A DNA stretch of 64,000 nucleotides from Coriaria nepalensis. Taxonomy: Eukaryota; Streptophyta; Magnoliopsida; Cucurbitales; Coriariaceae. Shown here one piece after another: positions 9,771 through 23,576 of this stretch. The position numbers and the translations under genes were made by a program. Within the stretch, counting starts at the first letter, position 1; each line of letters starts with the position of its first letter. The notes beneath the pieces are model-generated. The model worked only from the letters and a program-made list of their open reading frames with translations. It was not told where the DNA came from and searched no databases. The stretch spans positions 29,717,209 to 29,781,208 of the forward strand of contig CP114482.1 in the NCBI GenBank assembly GCA_027186245.1. The letters are read 5' to 3'.

Positions 9771-12700
9771 TCAAACAATATAATGATTGAAAAGACTGAG
9801 TGATATGCTTTTTAATGCTAAAATAATGCATTGTTGTCTTCAATAGATTAATTACAAGTTATGTAAGAAAATAATATTTGAAGGGCGAAAATAGAATTCG
9901 TTCGAACTAATTTAGAATGATTTAATGACTAGAAGAGACTCAGTGACATGAATTTAAGGCGAAAGAAATGCATTGTTCCCTATAATAGATCAACTGCATG
10001 TTATGCATTAAAGTCAGGTTTAAATGCCGAATTTCATACTAAGTGATTTAGAATGATTTACTGACTAAAAGAGACGCAAAAATATGACTTGAACATTAAA
10101 AAATGCATAGTTGCCTTTGATAGATCAATTGCAAATTATGCATGAAAGTCGCGTTTTAAATGCAAAAAGAGAATTAGTTAGAAGTTCCTTCAAACAATTT
10201 AATGATTGAAAAGACTGAGTGATATGCTTTTTAATGCTAAAATAATGCATTGTTGTCTTCAATAGATTAATTACAAGTTATGTAAGAAAATAATGTTTGA
10301 AGGGCGAAAATAGAATTCGTTCGAATTAATTTAGAATGACTTAATGACTAAAAGAGACTCAATGACATGACTTTAAGGCTAAACTAATGCTCCGTTGCCT
10401 TCAATAGATCAACTGCAAGTTACGCACAAAAGTCATGTTTAAAGGCCGAATTTCATTCGAAGTGATTTAGAATGATTTACTGACTAAAAGAGACGCAAAA
10501 ATATGACTCGAACGCTAAAAAATGCATAGTTGCCATCAATAGATCAATTGCAAGTTGTGCACGAAAGTCGCGTTTTAAATGCAAAAAGAAAATTGGTTCG
10601 AAGTGCCTTCAAACAATTTAATGATTCAAAGGACTGAGTGATATGCTTTTTAATGCTAAAATAGTGCATTGTTGTCTTCAATAGATTAATTGCAAGTTAT
10701 GTAAGAAAATAATGTTTGAAAGGCGAAAATAGCATTCGGTCGAATTAATTTAGAATGATTTAATGACTAAAAGAGACTCAATGACATGACTTTAAGGCTA
10801 AACAAATGCATTGTTGCCTTCAGTAGATCAACTGCAAGTTACACACGAAAGTCATGTTTAAAGGCCGAATTTCGTTCGAAGTGATTTAGAATGATTTACT
10901 GACTAAAAGAGACGCAAAAATATAACTTGAACGCTAAAAAATGCATAGTTGCCATCAATAGATCAATTGCACGTTATGCACGAAAGTCACGTTTTAAATG
11001 CAAAAAGAGAATTGGTTCGAAGTGCCTTCAAACAATTTAATGATTGAAAAGACTGAGTGATATGCTTTTTAATGCTAAAATAATGCATTGTTGTCCTCAA
11101 TAGATTAATTACAAGTTATGTAAGAAAATAATGTTTGAAGGGCGAAAATAGAATTCGTTCGAAATAATTTAGAATGATTTAATGACTAGAAGAGACTCAG
11201 TGACATGATTTTAAGCCTAAATAAATGCATTGTTGCCATCAATCGATCAACTGCAAGTTATGCACCAAAGTCATGTTTAAATGCCGAATTTCATACGAAG
11301 TGATTTAGAATGATTTACTGACTAAAAGAGACGCAAAAATATGACTTGAACGCTAAAAAATGCATAGTTGCCATCAATAGATCAATTGCAAGTTGTGCAC
11401 GAAAGTCGCGTTTTAAATGCAAAAAGAAAATTGGTTCGAAGTGCCTTCAAACAATTTAATGATTGAAAAGACTGAATGATATGCTTTTTAACGCTAAAAT
11501 AATGCATTGTTGTCTTCAATAGATTAATTACAAGTTATGTAAGAAAATAATGTTTGAAGGGCAAAAATTGAATTCGTTCGAATTAATTTAGAATGATTTA
11601 GAGACTAAAAGAGACTCAATGAAATGACTTTAAGGCTAAACAAATGCATTGTTGCCTTCAGTAGATCAACTGCAAGTTACGCACGAAAGTCATGTTTAAA
11701 GGCCGAATTTCGTTCGAAGTGATTTAGAATGATTTACTGACTAAAAGAGACGCAAAAATATAACTTGAACGCTAAAAAATGCGTAGTTGCCATCAATAGA
11801 TCAATTGCAAGTTATGCACGAAAGTCGCGTTTTAAATGCAAAAAGAGAATTGGTTCGAAGTGCTTTCTAACAATTTAATGATTGAAAAGACTCAGTGATA
11901 TGCTTTTTAATGCTAAAATAATGCATTGTTGTCTTCAATAGATTAATTACAAGTTATGTAAGAAAATAATGTTTGAAGGGCGAAAATAGAATTCGTTCGA
12001 AATAATTTAGAATGATTTAATGACTAGAAGAGACTCAGTGACATGATTTTAAGGCTAAATAAATGCATTGTTGCCATCAATCGATCAACTGCAAGTTACG
12101 CACGAAAGTCATGTTTAAATGCCGAATTTCATACGAAGTGATTTACAATGATTTACTGACTAAAAGAGACGCAAAAATATGACTTGAACGCCAACAAATG
12201 CATAGTTGCCATCAATAGATCAATTGCAAGTTGTGCACGAAAGTCGCGTTTTAAATGCAAAAAGAAAATTGGTTCGAAGTGCCTTCAAACAATTTAATGA
12301 TTGAAAAGACTGAGTGATATGATTTTTAATGCTAAAATAATGCATTGTTCTCTTCAATAGATTAATTGCAAGTTATGTAAGAAAATAATGTTTGGAAGGC
12401 GAAAATAGAATTCGGTCGAATTAATTTAGAATGATTTAATGACTAAAAGAGACTTAATGACATGACTTTAAGGCTAAACAAATGCATTGTTGCCTTCAAT
12501 AGATCAACTGCAAGTTACGCACGAAAGTCATGTTTAAAGGCCGAATTTCGTTCGAAGTGATTTAGAATGATTTACTGACTAAAAGAGAGGCAAAAATATG
12601 ACTTGAACGCTAAAAAATGCATAGTTGCCATCAATAGAACAATTGCAAGTTATGCACGAAAGTCGCGTTTTAAATGCAAAAAGAGAATTGGTTCGAAGTG

Positions 12701-13753
12701 TCTTCAAACAATATAATGATTGAAAAGACTGAGTGATATGCTTTTTAATGCTAAAATAATGCATTGTTGTCTTCAATAGATTAATTACAAGTTATGTAAG
12801 AAAATAATATTTGAAGGGCGAAAATAGAATTCGTTCGAACTAATTTAGAATGATTTAATGACTAGAAGAGACTCAGTGACATGAATTTAAGGCGAAAGAA
12901 ATGCATTGTTCCCTATAATAGATCAACTGCATGTTATGCATTAAAGTCAGGTTTAAATGCCGAATTTCATACTAAGTGATTTAGAATGATTTACTGACTA
13001 AAAGAGACGCAAAAATATGACTTGAACATTAAAAAATGCATAGTTGCCTTTGATAGATCAATTGCAAATTATGCATGAAAGTCGCGTTTTAAATGCAAAA
13101 AGAGAATTGGTTAGAAGTTCCTTCAAACAATTTAATGATTGAAAAGACTGAGTGATATGCTTTTTAATGCTAAAATAATGCATTGTTGTCTTCAATAGAT
13201 TAATTACAAGTTATGTAAGAAAATAATGTTTGAAGGGCGAAAATAGAATTCGTTCGAATTAATTTAGAATGACTTAATGACTAAAAGAGACTCAATGACA
13301 TGATTTTAAGGCTAAACTAATGCTCTGTTGCCTTCAATAGATCAACTGCAAGTTACGCACAAAAGTCATGTTTAAAGGCCGAATTTCATTCGAAGTGATT
13401 TAGAATGATTTACTGACTAAAAGAGATGCAAAAATATGACTCGAACGCTAAAAAATGCATAGTTGCCATCAATAGATCAATTGCAAGTTGTGCACGAAAG
13501 TCGCGTTTTAAATGCAAAAAGAAAATTGGTTCGAAGTGCCTTCAAACAATTTAATGATTCAAAGGACTGAGTGATATGCTTTTTAATGCTAAAATAGTGC
13601 ATTGTTGTCTTCAATAGATTAATTGCAAGTTATGTAAGAAAATAATGTTTGAAAGGCGAAAATAGAATTCGGTCGAATTAATTTAGAATGATTTAATGAC
13701 TAAAAGAGACTCAATGACATGACTTTAAGGCTAAACAAATGCATTGTTGCCTT
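8960..13753 (+). repeat. 2933-bp (seven-unit) duplication: 8,960-10,820 copied at 11,893-13,753
   Basis: Rare variants recur exactly 2,933 bp (7 x 419) apart. TTTACAATGATTTACTG is at 9,209 and 12,142; ATAGAACAATTG is near 9,702 and 12,635; GACTCGAACGC is near 10,506 and 13,439. Two short reverse-strand open frames at 9,646 and 12,579 have identical translations for the same reason. Similarity drops to the array background before about 8,960 and after about 10,820, so only about 4.4 of the 7 units are still recognisably paired. Confidence 0.85.
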
Positions 13754-16700
13754 TAATAGATCAACTGCAAGTTACGCACGAAAGTCATGTTTAAAGGCCG
13801 AATTTCGTTCGAAGTGATTTAGAATGATTTACTGTCTAAAAGAGACGCGAAAATATGACTTGAACGCTAAAAAATGCATAGTTGCCATCAATAGATCAAT
13901 TGCAAGTTATGCACGAAAGTCGCGTTTTAAATGCAAAAAGAGAATTGGTTCGAAGTGCCTTCAAACAATTTAATGATTGAAAAGACTGAGTGATATGCTT
14001 TTTAATGCTAAAATAATGCATTGTTGTCTTCAATAGATTAATTACAAGTTATGTAAGAAAATAATATTTGAAGGGCGAAAATAGAATTCGTTCGAACTAA
14101 TTTAGAATGATTTAATGACTAGAAGAGACTCAGTGACATGAATTTAAGGCGAAAGAAATGCATTGTTCCCTATAATAGATCAACTGCAAGTTATGCACGA
14201 AAGTCATGTTTAAATGCCGAATTTCATACGAAGTGATTTAGAATGATTTACTGACTAAAAGAGAGGCAAAAATATGGCTTGATCGCTAAAAAATGCATAG
14301 TTGCCATGAATAGATCAATTGCAAGTTATGCACGAAAGTCGCGTTTTAAATGCAAAAACAGAATTGGTTCGAAGTGCCTTCAAACAATTTAATGATTGAA
14401 AAGACTGAATGATATGCTTTTTAACGCTAAAATAATGCATTGTTGTCTTCAATAGATTAATTACAAGTTATGTAAGAAAATAATGTTTGAAGGGCAAAAA
14501 TTGAATTCGTTCGAATTAATTTAGAATGATTTAGAGACTAAAAGAGACTCAATGAAATGACTTTAAGGCTAAACAAATGCATTGTTGCCTTCAATGGATA
14601 AACTGCAAGTTAGGCACGAAAGTCATGTTTAAAGGCCGAATTTCGTTCAAAGTGATTTAGAATGATTTACTGACTAAAAGAGACGCAAAAATATGACTTG
14701 AACGCTAAAAAATGCATAGTTGCGATCAATAGATCAATTGCAAGTTGTGCACGAAAGTCACGTTTTAAATGCAAAAAGAAAATTGGTTCGAAGTGCCTTC
14801 AAACAATTTAATGATTGAAAAGACTGAATGATATGCTTTTTAACGCTAAAATAATGCATTGTTGTCTTCAATAGATTAATTACAAGTTATGTAAGAAAAT
14901 AATGTTTGAAGGGCAAAAATTGAATTCGTTCGAATTAATTTAGAATGATTTAGAGACTAGAAGAGACTCAGTGACATGAATTTAAGGCGAAAGAAATGCA
15001 TTGTTCCCTATAATAGATCAACTGCAAGTTACGCACGAAAGTCATGTTTAAAGGCCGAATTTCGTTCGAAGTGATTTAGAATGATTTACTGTCTAAAAGA
15101 GACGCGAAAATATGACTTGAACGCTAAAAAATGCATAGTTGCCATCAATAGATCAATTGCAAGTTATGCACGAAAGTCGCGTTTTAAATGCAAAAAGAGA
15201 ATTGGTTCGAAATGCCTTCAAACAATTTAATGATTGAAAAGACTGAGTGATATGCTTTTTAATGCTAAAATAATGCATTGTTGTCTTCAATAGATTAATT
15301 GCAAGTTATGTAAGAAAATAATGTTTGAAAGGCGAAAATAGAATTCGGTCGAATTAATTTAGAATGATTTAATGACTAAAAGAGACTCAATGACATGACT
15401 TTAAGGCTAAACAAATGCATTGTTGCCTTTAATAGATCAACTGCAAGTTACGCACGAAAGTCATGTTTAAAGGCCGAATTTCGTTCGAAGTGATTTAGAA
15501 TGATTTACTGTCTAAAAGAGACGCGAAAATATGACTTGAACGCTAAAAAATGCATAGTTGCCATCAATAGATCAATTGCAAGTTGTGCACGAAAGTCGCG
15601 TTTTAAATGCAAAAAGAAAATTGGTTCGAAGTGCCTTCAAACAATTTAATGATTGAAAAGACTGAGTGATATGCTTTTTAATGCTAAAATAATGCATTGT
15701 TGTCTTCAATAGATTAATTGCAAGTTATGTAAGAAAATAATGTTTGAAAGGCGAAAATAGAATTCGGTCGAATTAATTTAGAATGATTTAATGACTAAAA
15801 GAGACTCAATGACATGACCTTAAGGCTAAACAAATGCATTGTTGCCTTCAGTAGATCAACTGCAAGTTACGCACGAAAGTCATGTTTAAAGGCCGAATTT
15901 CGTTCGAAGTGATTTAGAATGATTTACTGACTAAAAGAGACGCAAAAATATAACTTGAACGCTAAAAAATGCGTAGTTGCCATCAATAGATCAATTGCAA
16001 GTTATGCACGAAAGTCGCGTTTTAAATGCAAAAAGAGAATTGGTTCGAAGTGCTTTCTAACAATTTAATGATTGAAAAGACTCAGTGATATGCTTTTTAA
16101 TGCTAAAATAATGCATTGTTGTCTTCAATAGATTAATTACAAGTTATGTAAGAAAATAATGTTTGAAGGGCAAAAATAGAATTCGTTCGAAATAATTTAG
16201 AATAATTTAATGACTAGAAGAGACTCAATGACATGATTTTAAGGCTAAATAAATGCATTGTTGCCATCGATCGATCAACTGCAAGTTATGCACGAAAGTC
16301 ATGTTTAAATGCCGAATTTCATTCGAAGTGATTTAGAATGATTTACTGACTAAAAGAGACGCAAAAATATGACTTGAACGCTAAAAAATGCATAGTTGCG
16401 ATCAATAGATCAATTGCAAGTTGTGCACGAAAGTCGCGTTTTAAATGCAAAAAGAAAATTGGTTCGAAATGCCTTCAAACAATTTAATGATTGAAAAGAC
16501 TGAGTGATATGCTTTTTAATGCTAAAATAATGCATTGTTGTCTTCAATAGATTAATTGCAAGTTATGTAAGAAAATAATGTTTGAAAGGCGAAAATAGAA
16601 TTCGGTCGAATTAATTTAGAATGATTTAATGACTAAAAGAGACTCAATGACATGACTTTCAGGCTAAACAAATGCATTGTTGCCTTTAATAGATCAACTG

Positions 16701-17951
16701 CAAGTTACGCACGAAAGTCATGTTTAAAGGCCGAATTTCGTTCGAAGTGATTTAGAATGATTTACTGTCTAAAAGAGACGCGAAAATATGACTTGAACGC
16801 TAAAAAATGCATAGTTGCCATCAATAGATCAATTGCAAGTTATGCACGAAAGTCGCGTTTTAAATGCAAAAAGAGAATTGGTTCGAAGTGCCTTCAAACA
16901 ATTTAATGATTGAAAAGACTGAGTGATATGCTTTTTAATGCTAAAATAATGCATTGTTGTCTTCAATAGATTAATTACAAGTTATGTAAGAAAATAATAT
17001 TTGAAGAGCGAAAATAGAATTCGTTCGAACTAATTTAGAATGATTTAATGACTAGAAGAGACTCAGTGACATGAATTTAAGGCGAAAGAAATGCATTGTT
17101 CCCTATAATAGATCAACTGCAAGTTATGCACGAAAGTCATGTTTAAATGCCGAATTTCATACGAAGTGATTTAGAATGATTTACTGACTAAAAGAGAGGC
17201 AAAAATATGGCTTGATCGCTAAAAAATGCATAGTTGCCATGAATAGATCAATTGCAAGTTATGCACGAAAGTCGCGTTTTAAATGCAAAAAGAGAATTGG
17301 TTCGAAGTGCCTTCAAACAATTTAATGATTGAAAAGACTGAATGATATGCTTTTTAACGCTAAAATAATGCATTGTTGTCTTCAATAGATTAATTACAAG
17401 TTATGTAAGAAAACAATGTTTGAAGGGCAAAAATTGAATTCGTTCGAATTAATTTAGAATGATTTAGAGACTAAAAGAGACTCAATGAAATGACTTTAAG
17501 GCTAAACAAATGCATTGTTGCCTTCAATGGATAAACTGCAAGTTACGCACGAAAGTCATGTTTAAAGGCCGAATTTCGTTCAAAGTGATTTAGAATGATT
17601 TACTGACTAAAAGAGACGCAAAAATATGACTTGAACGCTAAAAAATGCATAGTTGCGATCAATAGATCAATTGCAAGTTGTGCACGAAAGTCACGTTTTA
17701 AATGCAAAAAGAAAATTGGTTCGAAGTGCCTTCAAACAATTTAATGATTGAAAAGACTGAATGATATGCTTTTTAACGCTAAAATAATGCATTGTTGTCT
17801 TCAATAGATTAATTACAAGTTATGTAAGAAAATAATGTTTGAAGGGCAAAAATTGAATTCGTTCGAATTAATTTAGAATGATTTAGAGACTAGAAGAGAC
17901 TCAGTGACATGAATTTAAGGCGAAAGAAATGCATTGTTCCCTATAATAGAT
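13596..17951 (+). repeat. 2933-bp duplication: 13,596-15,018 copied at 16,529-17,951
   Basis: Markers at 2,933-bp spacing: TTTACTGTCTAAAAGAGACG near 13,829 and 16,762; AGAGAGGCAAAAATATGGC at 14,262 and 17,195 with CTTGATCGC following; TTTTTAACGCTAAAAT near 14,419 and 17,352; TTCAATGGATAAACTGC near 14,590 and 17,523. The left edge of this pair meets the right edge of the preceding 2,933-bp pair, giving a mosaic seven-unit HOR of roughly three rounds over 9-18 kb. The unit at 14,493-14,911 is also locally repeated at one-unit spacing. Confidence 0.85.
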
Positions 17952-19359
17952 CAATTGCAAGTTATGCACGAAAGTCATGTTTAAATGCCGAATTTCATAC
18001 GAAGTGATTTAGAATGATTTACTGACTAAAAGAGACGCAAAAATATGACTTGAACGCTAAAAAATGCATAGTTGCCATCAATAGATCAATTGCAAGTTGT
18101 GCACGAAAGTCGCGTTTTAAATGCAAAAAGAAAATTGGTTCGAAGTGCCTTCAAACAATTTAATGATTCAAAAGACTGAGTGATATGCTTTTTAATGCTA
18201 AAATAATGCATTGTTGTCTTCAATAGATTAATTGCAAGTTATGTAAGGAAATAATGTTTGAAAGGCGAAAATAGAATTCGGTCAAATTAATTTAGAATGA
18301 TTTAGTGACTAGAAGAGACTCAGTGACATGACTTTAAGGCTAAACAAATGCATTGTTGCCTTTAATAGATCAACTGCAAGTTACGCACGAAAGTCATGTT
18401 TAAAGGCCGAATTTCGTTCGAAGTGATTTAGAATGATTTACTGACTAAAAGAGACGCAAAAATATGACTTCAACGCTAAAAAATGCATAGTTGCCATCAA
18501 TAGATCAATTGCAAGTTATGCACGAAAGTCGCGTTCTAAATGCAAAAAGAGAATTTGTTCGAAGTGCCTTCAAACAATTTAATGATTGAAAAGATTGAGT
18601 GATATGCTTTTTAATGCTAAAATAATGCATTGTTGTCTTCAATAGATTAATTACAAGTTATGTAAGAAAATAATATTTGAAGGGCGAAAATAGAATTCGG
18701 TCGAACTAATTTAGAATGATTTAATGACTAGAAGAGACTCAGTGACATGAATTTAAGGCGAAAGAAATGCATTGTTCCCTATAATAGCTCAACTGCAAGT
18801 TACGCACGAAAGTCATGTTTAAATGCCGAATTTCATACGAAGTGATTTAGAATGATTTACTGACTAAAAGAGACGCAAAAATATGACTTGAACGTTAAAA
18901 AATGCATAGTTGCCTTCAATAAATCAATTGCAAGTTATGCACGAAAGTCGCGTTTTAAATGCAAAAATAGAATTGGTTCGAAGTGCCTTCAAACAATTTA
19001 ACGATTGAAAAGACGGAGTGATATGCTTTTTAATGCTAAAATAATGCATTGTTGTCTTCAATAGATTAATTACAAGTTATGTAAGAAAATAATATTTGAA
19101 GGGCGAAAATAGAATTCGTTCGAACTAATTTAGAATGATTTAATGACTAGAAGAGACTCAGTGACATGAATTTAAGGCGAAAGAAATGCATTGTTCCCTA
19201 TAATAGATCAACTGCAAGTTATGCACGAAAGTCATGTTTAAATGCCGAATTTCATACTAAGTGATTTAGAATGATTTACTGACTAAAAGAGACGCAAAAA
19301 TATGACTTGAACGTTAAAAAATTCATAGTTGCCTTTAATAAATCAATTGCAAGTTATGC

Positions 19360-22300
19360 ACGAAAGTCGCGTTTTAAATGCAAAAAGAGAATTGGTTCGA
19401 AGTGCCTTCAAACAATTTAACGATTGAAAAGACTGAGTCATATGCTTTTTAATGCTAAAATAATGCATTGTTGTCTTCAATAGATTAATTACAAGTTATG
19501 TAAGAAAATAATATTTGAAGGGCGAAAATAGAATTCGTTCGAACTAATTTAGAATGATTTAATGACTAGAAGAGACTCAGTGACATGAATTTAAGGCTAC
19601 ACAAATGCATTGTTGCCTATAATAGATCAACTGCAAGTTACGCACGAAAGTCATGTTTAAATGCCGAATTTCGGTCGAAGTGATTTAGAATGATTTACTG
19701 ACTAAAAGAGACGCAAAAATATGACTCAAACGCTAAAAAATGCATAGTTACCATCAATAGATCAATTGCAAGTTGTGCACGAAAGTCGCGTTTTAAATGC
19801 AAAAAGAAAATTGGTTCGAAGTGCCTTCAAACAATTTAATGATTCAAAGGACTGAGTGATATGCTTTTTAATGCTAAAATAATGCATTGTTGTCTTCAAT
19901 AGATTAATTGCAAGTTATGTAAGAAAATAATGTTTGAAAGTCGAAAATAGAATTCGGTCGAATTAATTTAGAATGATTTAATGACTAAAAGAGACTCAAT
20001 GACATGAGTTTAAGGCTAAACAAATGCATTGTTGCCTTCAGTAGATCAACTGCAAGTTACGCACGAAAGTCATGTTTAAAGGCCGAATTTCGTTCGAAGT
20101 GATTTAGAATGATTTACTGACTAAAAGAGACGCAAAAATATGACTTGAACACTAAAAAATGCATAGTTGCCATCAATAGATCAATTGCAAGTTATGCACG
20201 AAATTCGCGTTGTAAATGCAAAAAGAGAATTGGTTCGAAGTGCCTTCAAACAATTTAATGATTGAAAAGACTGAGTGATATGCTTTTTAATGCTAAAATA
20301 ATGCATTGTTGTCTTCAATAGATTAATTACAAGTTATGTAAGAAAATAATGTTTGAAGGGCGAAAATAGAATTCGGTCGAACTAATTTAGAATGATTTAA
20401 TGACTAGAAGAGACTCAGTGACATGAATTTAAGGCTAAACAAATGCATTGTTGCCTATAATAGCTCAACTGCAAGTTACGCACGAAAGTCATGTTTAAAT
20501 GCCGAATTTCATACGAAGTGATTTAGAATGATTTACTGACTAAAAGAGACGCAAATATATGACTTGAACGCTAAAAAAGGCATAGTTGCGATTAATAGAT
20601 CAATTGCAAGTTATGCACGAAAGTCGCGTTTTAGATGCAAAAAGAGAATTGGTTCGAAGTGCCTTCAAACAATTTAATGATTGAAAAGACTGAGTGATAT
20701 GCTTTTTAATGCTAAAATAATGCATTGTTGTCTTCAATAGATTAATTACAAGTTATGTAAGAAAATAATATTTGAATTGCGAAAATAGAATTCGTTCGAA
20801 CTAATTTAGAATGATTTAATGACTAGAAGAGACTCAGTGACATGAATTTAAGGCTAAACAAATGCATTGTTGCCGATAATAGATCAACTGCAAGTTACGC
20901 ATGAAAGTCATGTTTAAATGCCGAATTTCATACGAAGTGATTTAGAATGATTTACTGACTAAAAGAGACGCAAATATATGACTTGAACGCTAAAAAATGT
21001 ATAGTTGCGATCAATAGATCAATTGCAAGTTATGCACGAAAGTCGCGTTTTAAATGCAAAAAGAGAATTGGTTCGAAGTGCCTTCAAACAATTTAATGAT
21101 TGAAAAGACTGAGTGATATGCTTTTTAATGCTAAAATAATGCATTGTTGTCTTCAATAGATTAATTGCAAGTTATGTAAGAAAATAATGTTTGAAAGGCA
21201 AAAATAGAATTCGGTCGAATTAAGTTAGAATGATTTAATGACTAAAAGAGACTCAATGACATGACTTTAAGGCTAAACAAATGCATTGTTGCCTTCAATA
21301 GATCAACTGCAAGTTACGCACGAAAGTCATATTTAATTGCCAAATTTCATACGAAGTGATTTAGAATGATTTACTGACTAAAAGAGAGGCAAAAATATGC
21401 CTTGAATGCTAAAAAAATGCATAGTTGCCATCAATAGATCAATTGAACGTTATGCACGAAAGTCGCGTTTTAAATGCAAAAAGAGAATTGGTTCGAAGTG
21501 CCTTCAAACAATTTAACGATTGAAAAGACTGAGTCATATGCTTTTTAATGCTAAAATAATGCATTGTTGTCTTCAATAGATTAATTACAAGTTATGTAAG
21601 AAAATAATATTTGAAGGGCGAAAATAGAATTCGTTCGAACTTATTTAGAATGATTTAATGACTAGAAGAGACTCAGTGACATGAATTTAAGGCTACACAA
21701 ATGCATTGTTGCCTATAATAGATCAACTGCAAGTTACGCACGAAAGTCATGTTTAAATGCCGAATTTCGGTCGAAGTGATTTAGAATGATTTACTGACTA
21801 AAAGAGACGCAAAAATATGACTCAAACGCTAAAAAATGTATAGTTACCATCAATAGATCAATTGCAAGTTGTGCACGAAAGTCGCGTTTTAAATGCAAAA
21901 AGAAAATTGGTTCGAAGTGCCTTCAAACAATTTAATGATTCAAAGGACTGAGTGATATGCTTTTTAATGCTAAAATAATGCATTGTTGTCTTCAATAGAT
22001 TAATTGCAAGTTATGTAAGAAAATAATGTTTGAAAGTCGAAAATAGAATTCGGTCGAATTAATTTAGACTGATTTAATGACTAAAAGAGACTCAATGACA
22101 TGAGTTTAAGGCTAAACAAATGCATTGTTGCCTTCAGTAGATCAACTGCAAGTTACGCACGAAAGTCATGTTTAAAGGCCGAATTTCGTTCGAAGTGATT
22201 TAGAATGATTTACTGACTAAAAGAGACGCAAAAATATGACTTGAACACTAAAAAATGCATAGTTGCCATCAACAGATCAATTGCAAGTTATGCACGAAAT

Positions 22301-23576
22301 TCGCGTTGTAAATGCAAAAAGAGAATTGGTTCGAAGTGCCTTCAAACAATTTTATGATTGAAAAGACTGAGTGATATGCTTTTTAATGCTAAAATAATGC
22401 ATTGTTGTCTTCAATAGATTAATTACAAGTTATGTAAGAAAATAATGTTTGAAGGGCGAAAATAGAATTCGGTCGAACTAATTTAGAATGATTTAATGAC
22501 TAGAAGAGACTCAGTGACATGAATTTAAGGCTAAACAAATGCATTGTTTCCTATAATAGCTCAACTGCAAGTTACGCACGAAAGTCATGTTTAAATGCCG
22601 AATTTCATACGAAGTGATTTAGAATGATTTACTGACTAAAAGAGACGCAAATATATGACTTGAACGCTAAAAAAGGCATAGTTGCGATTAATAGATCAAT
22701 TGCAAGTTATGCACGAAAGTCGCGTTTTAGATGCAAAAAGAGAATTGGTTCGAAGTGCCTTCAAACAATTTAATGATTGAAAAGACTGAGTGATATGCTT
22801 TTTAATGCTAAAATAATGCATTGTTGTCTTCAATAGATTAATTACAAGTTATGTAAGAAAATAATATTTGAATTGCGAAAATAGAATTCGTTCGAACTAA
22901 TTTAGAATGATTTAATGACTAGAAGAGACTCAGTGACATGAATTTAAGGCTAAACAAATGCATTGTTGCCGATAATAGATCAACTGCAAGTTACGCATGA
23001 AAGTCATGTTTAAATGCCGAATTTCATACGAAGTGATTTAGAATGATTTACTGACTAAAACAGACGCAAATATATGACTTGAACGCTAAAAAATGTATAG
23101 TTGCGATCAATAGATCAATTGCAAGTTATGCACGAAAGTCGCGTTTTAAATGCAAAAAGAGAATTGGTTCGAAGTGCCTTCAAACAATTTAATGATTGAA
23201 AAGACTGAGTGATATGCTTTTTAATGCTAAAATAATGCATTGTTGTCTTCAATAGATTAATTGCAAGTTATGTAAGAAAATAATGTTTGAAAGGCAAAAA
23301 TAGAATTCGGTCGAATTAAGTTAGAATGATTTAATGACTAAAAGAGACTCAATGACATGACTTTAAGGCTAAACAAATGCATTGTTGCCTTCAATAGATC
23401 AACTGCAAGTTACGCACGAAAGTCATATTTAATTGCCAAATTTCATACGAAGTGATTTAGAATGATTTACTGACTAAAAGAGAGGCAAAAATATGCCTTG
23501 AATGCTAAAAAAATGCATAGTTGCCATCAATAGATCAATTGAACGTTATGCACGAAAGTCGCGTTTTAAATGCAAA
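19360..23576 (+). repeat. 2096-bp (five-unit) tandem duplication
   Basis: 19,360-21,480 is copied at 21,456-23,576. Markers: ATGACTCAAACGC at 19,721 and 21,817 (2,096 bp, i.e. 5 x 419 plus one inserted A); TAGTTACCATCAATAG just after each; TTCGCGTTGTAAATGC near 20,204 and 22,300; TTTGAATTGCG near 20,771 and 22,867. The two copies differ by only a handful of substitutions. The copies abut, so this is a plain tandem duplication. Confidence 0.88.
21411..21417 (+). repeat. Seven-A run: 1-bp insertion tagging a C' lineage (first of four copies)
   Basis: Most C' monomers have six A residues after GCT in the GCTAAAAAATGC box. This copy has seven and follows the variant GAGGCAAAAATATGCCTTGA. The same insertion on the same variant background occurs at 23,507-23,513, 24,765-24,771 and 55,353-55,359. 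It is best explained as one insertion later copied to four places. Confidence 0.9.

Noticed and set aside
9646..9843. A 65-codon minus-strand open frame, repeated identically at 12,579-12,776.
   Set aside because: The identity of the two peptides comes from the 2,933-bp segmental duplication, not from protein conservation. Other units at the same phase do not keep the frame open, and the sequence is ordinary satellite.
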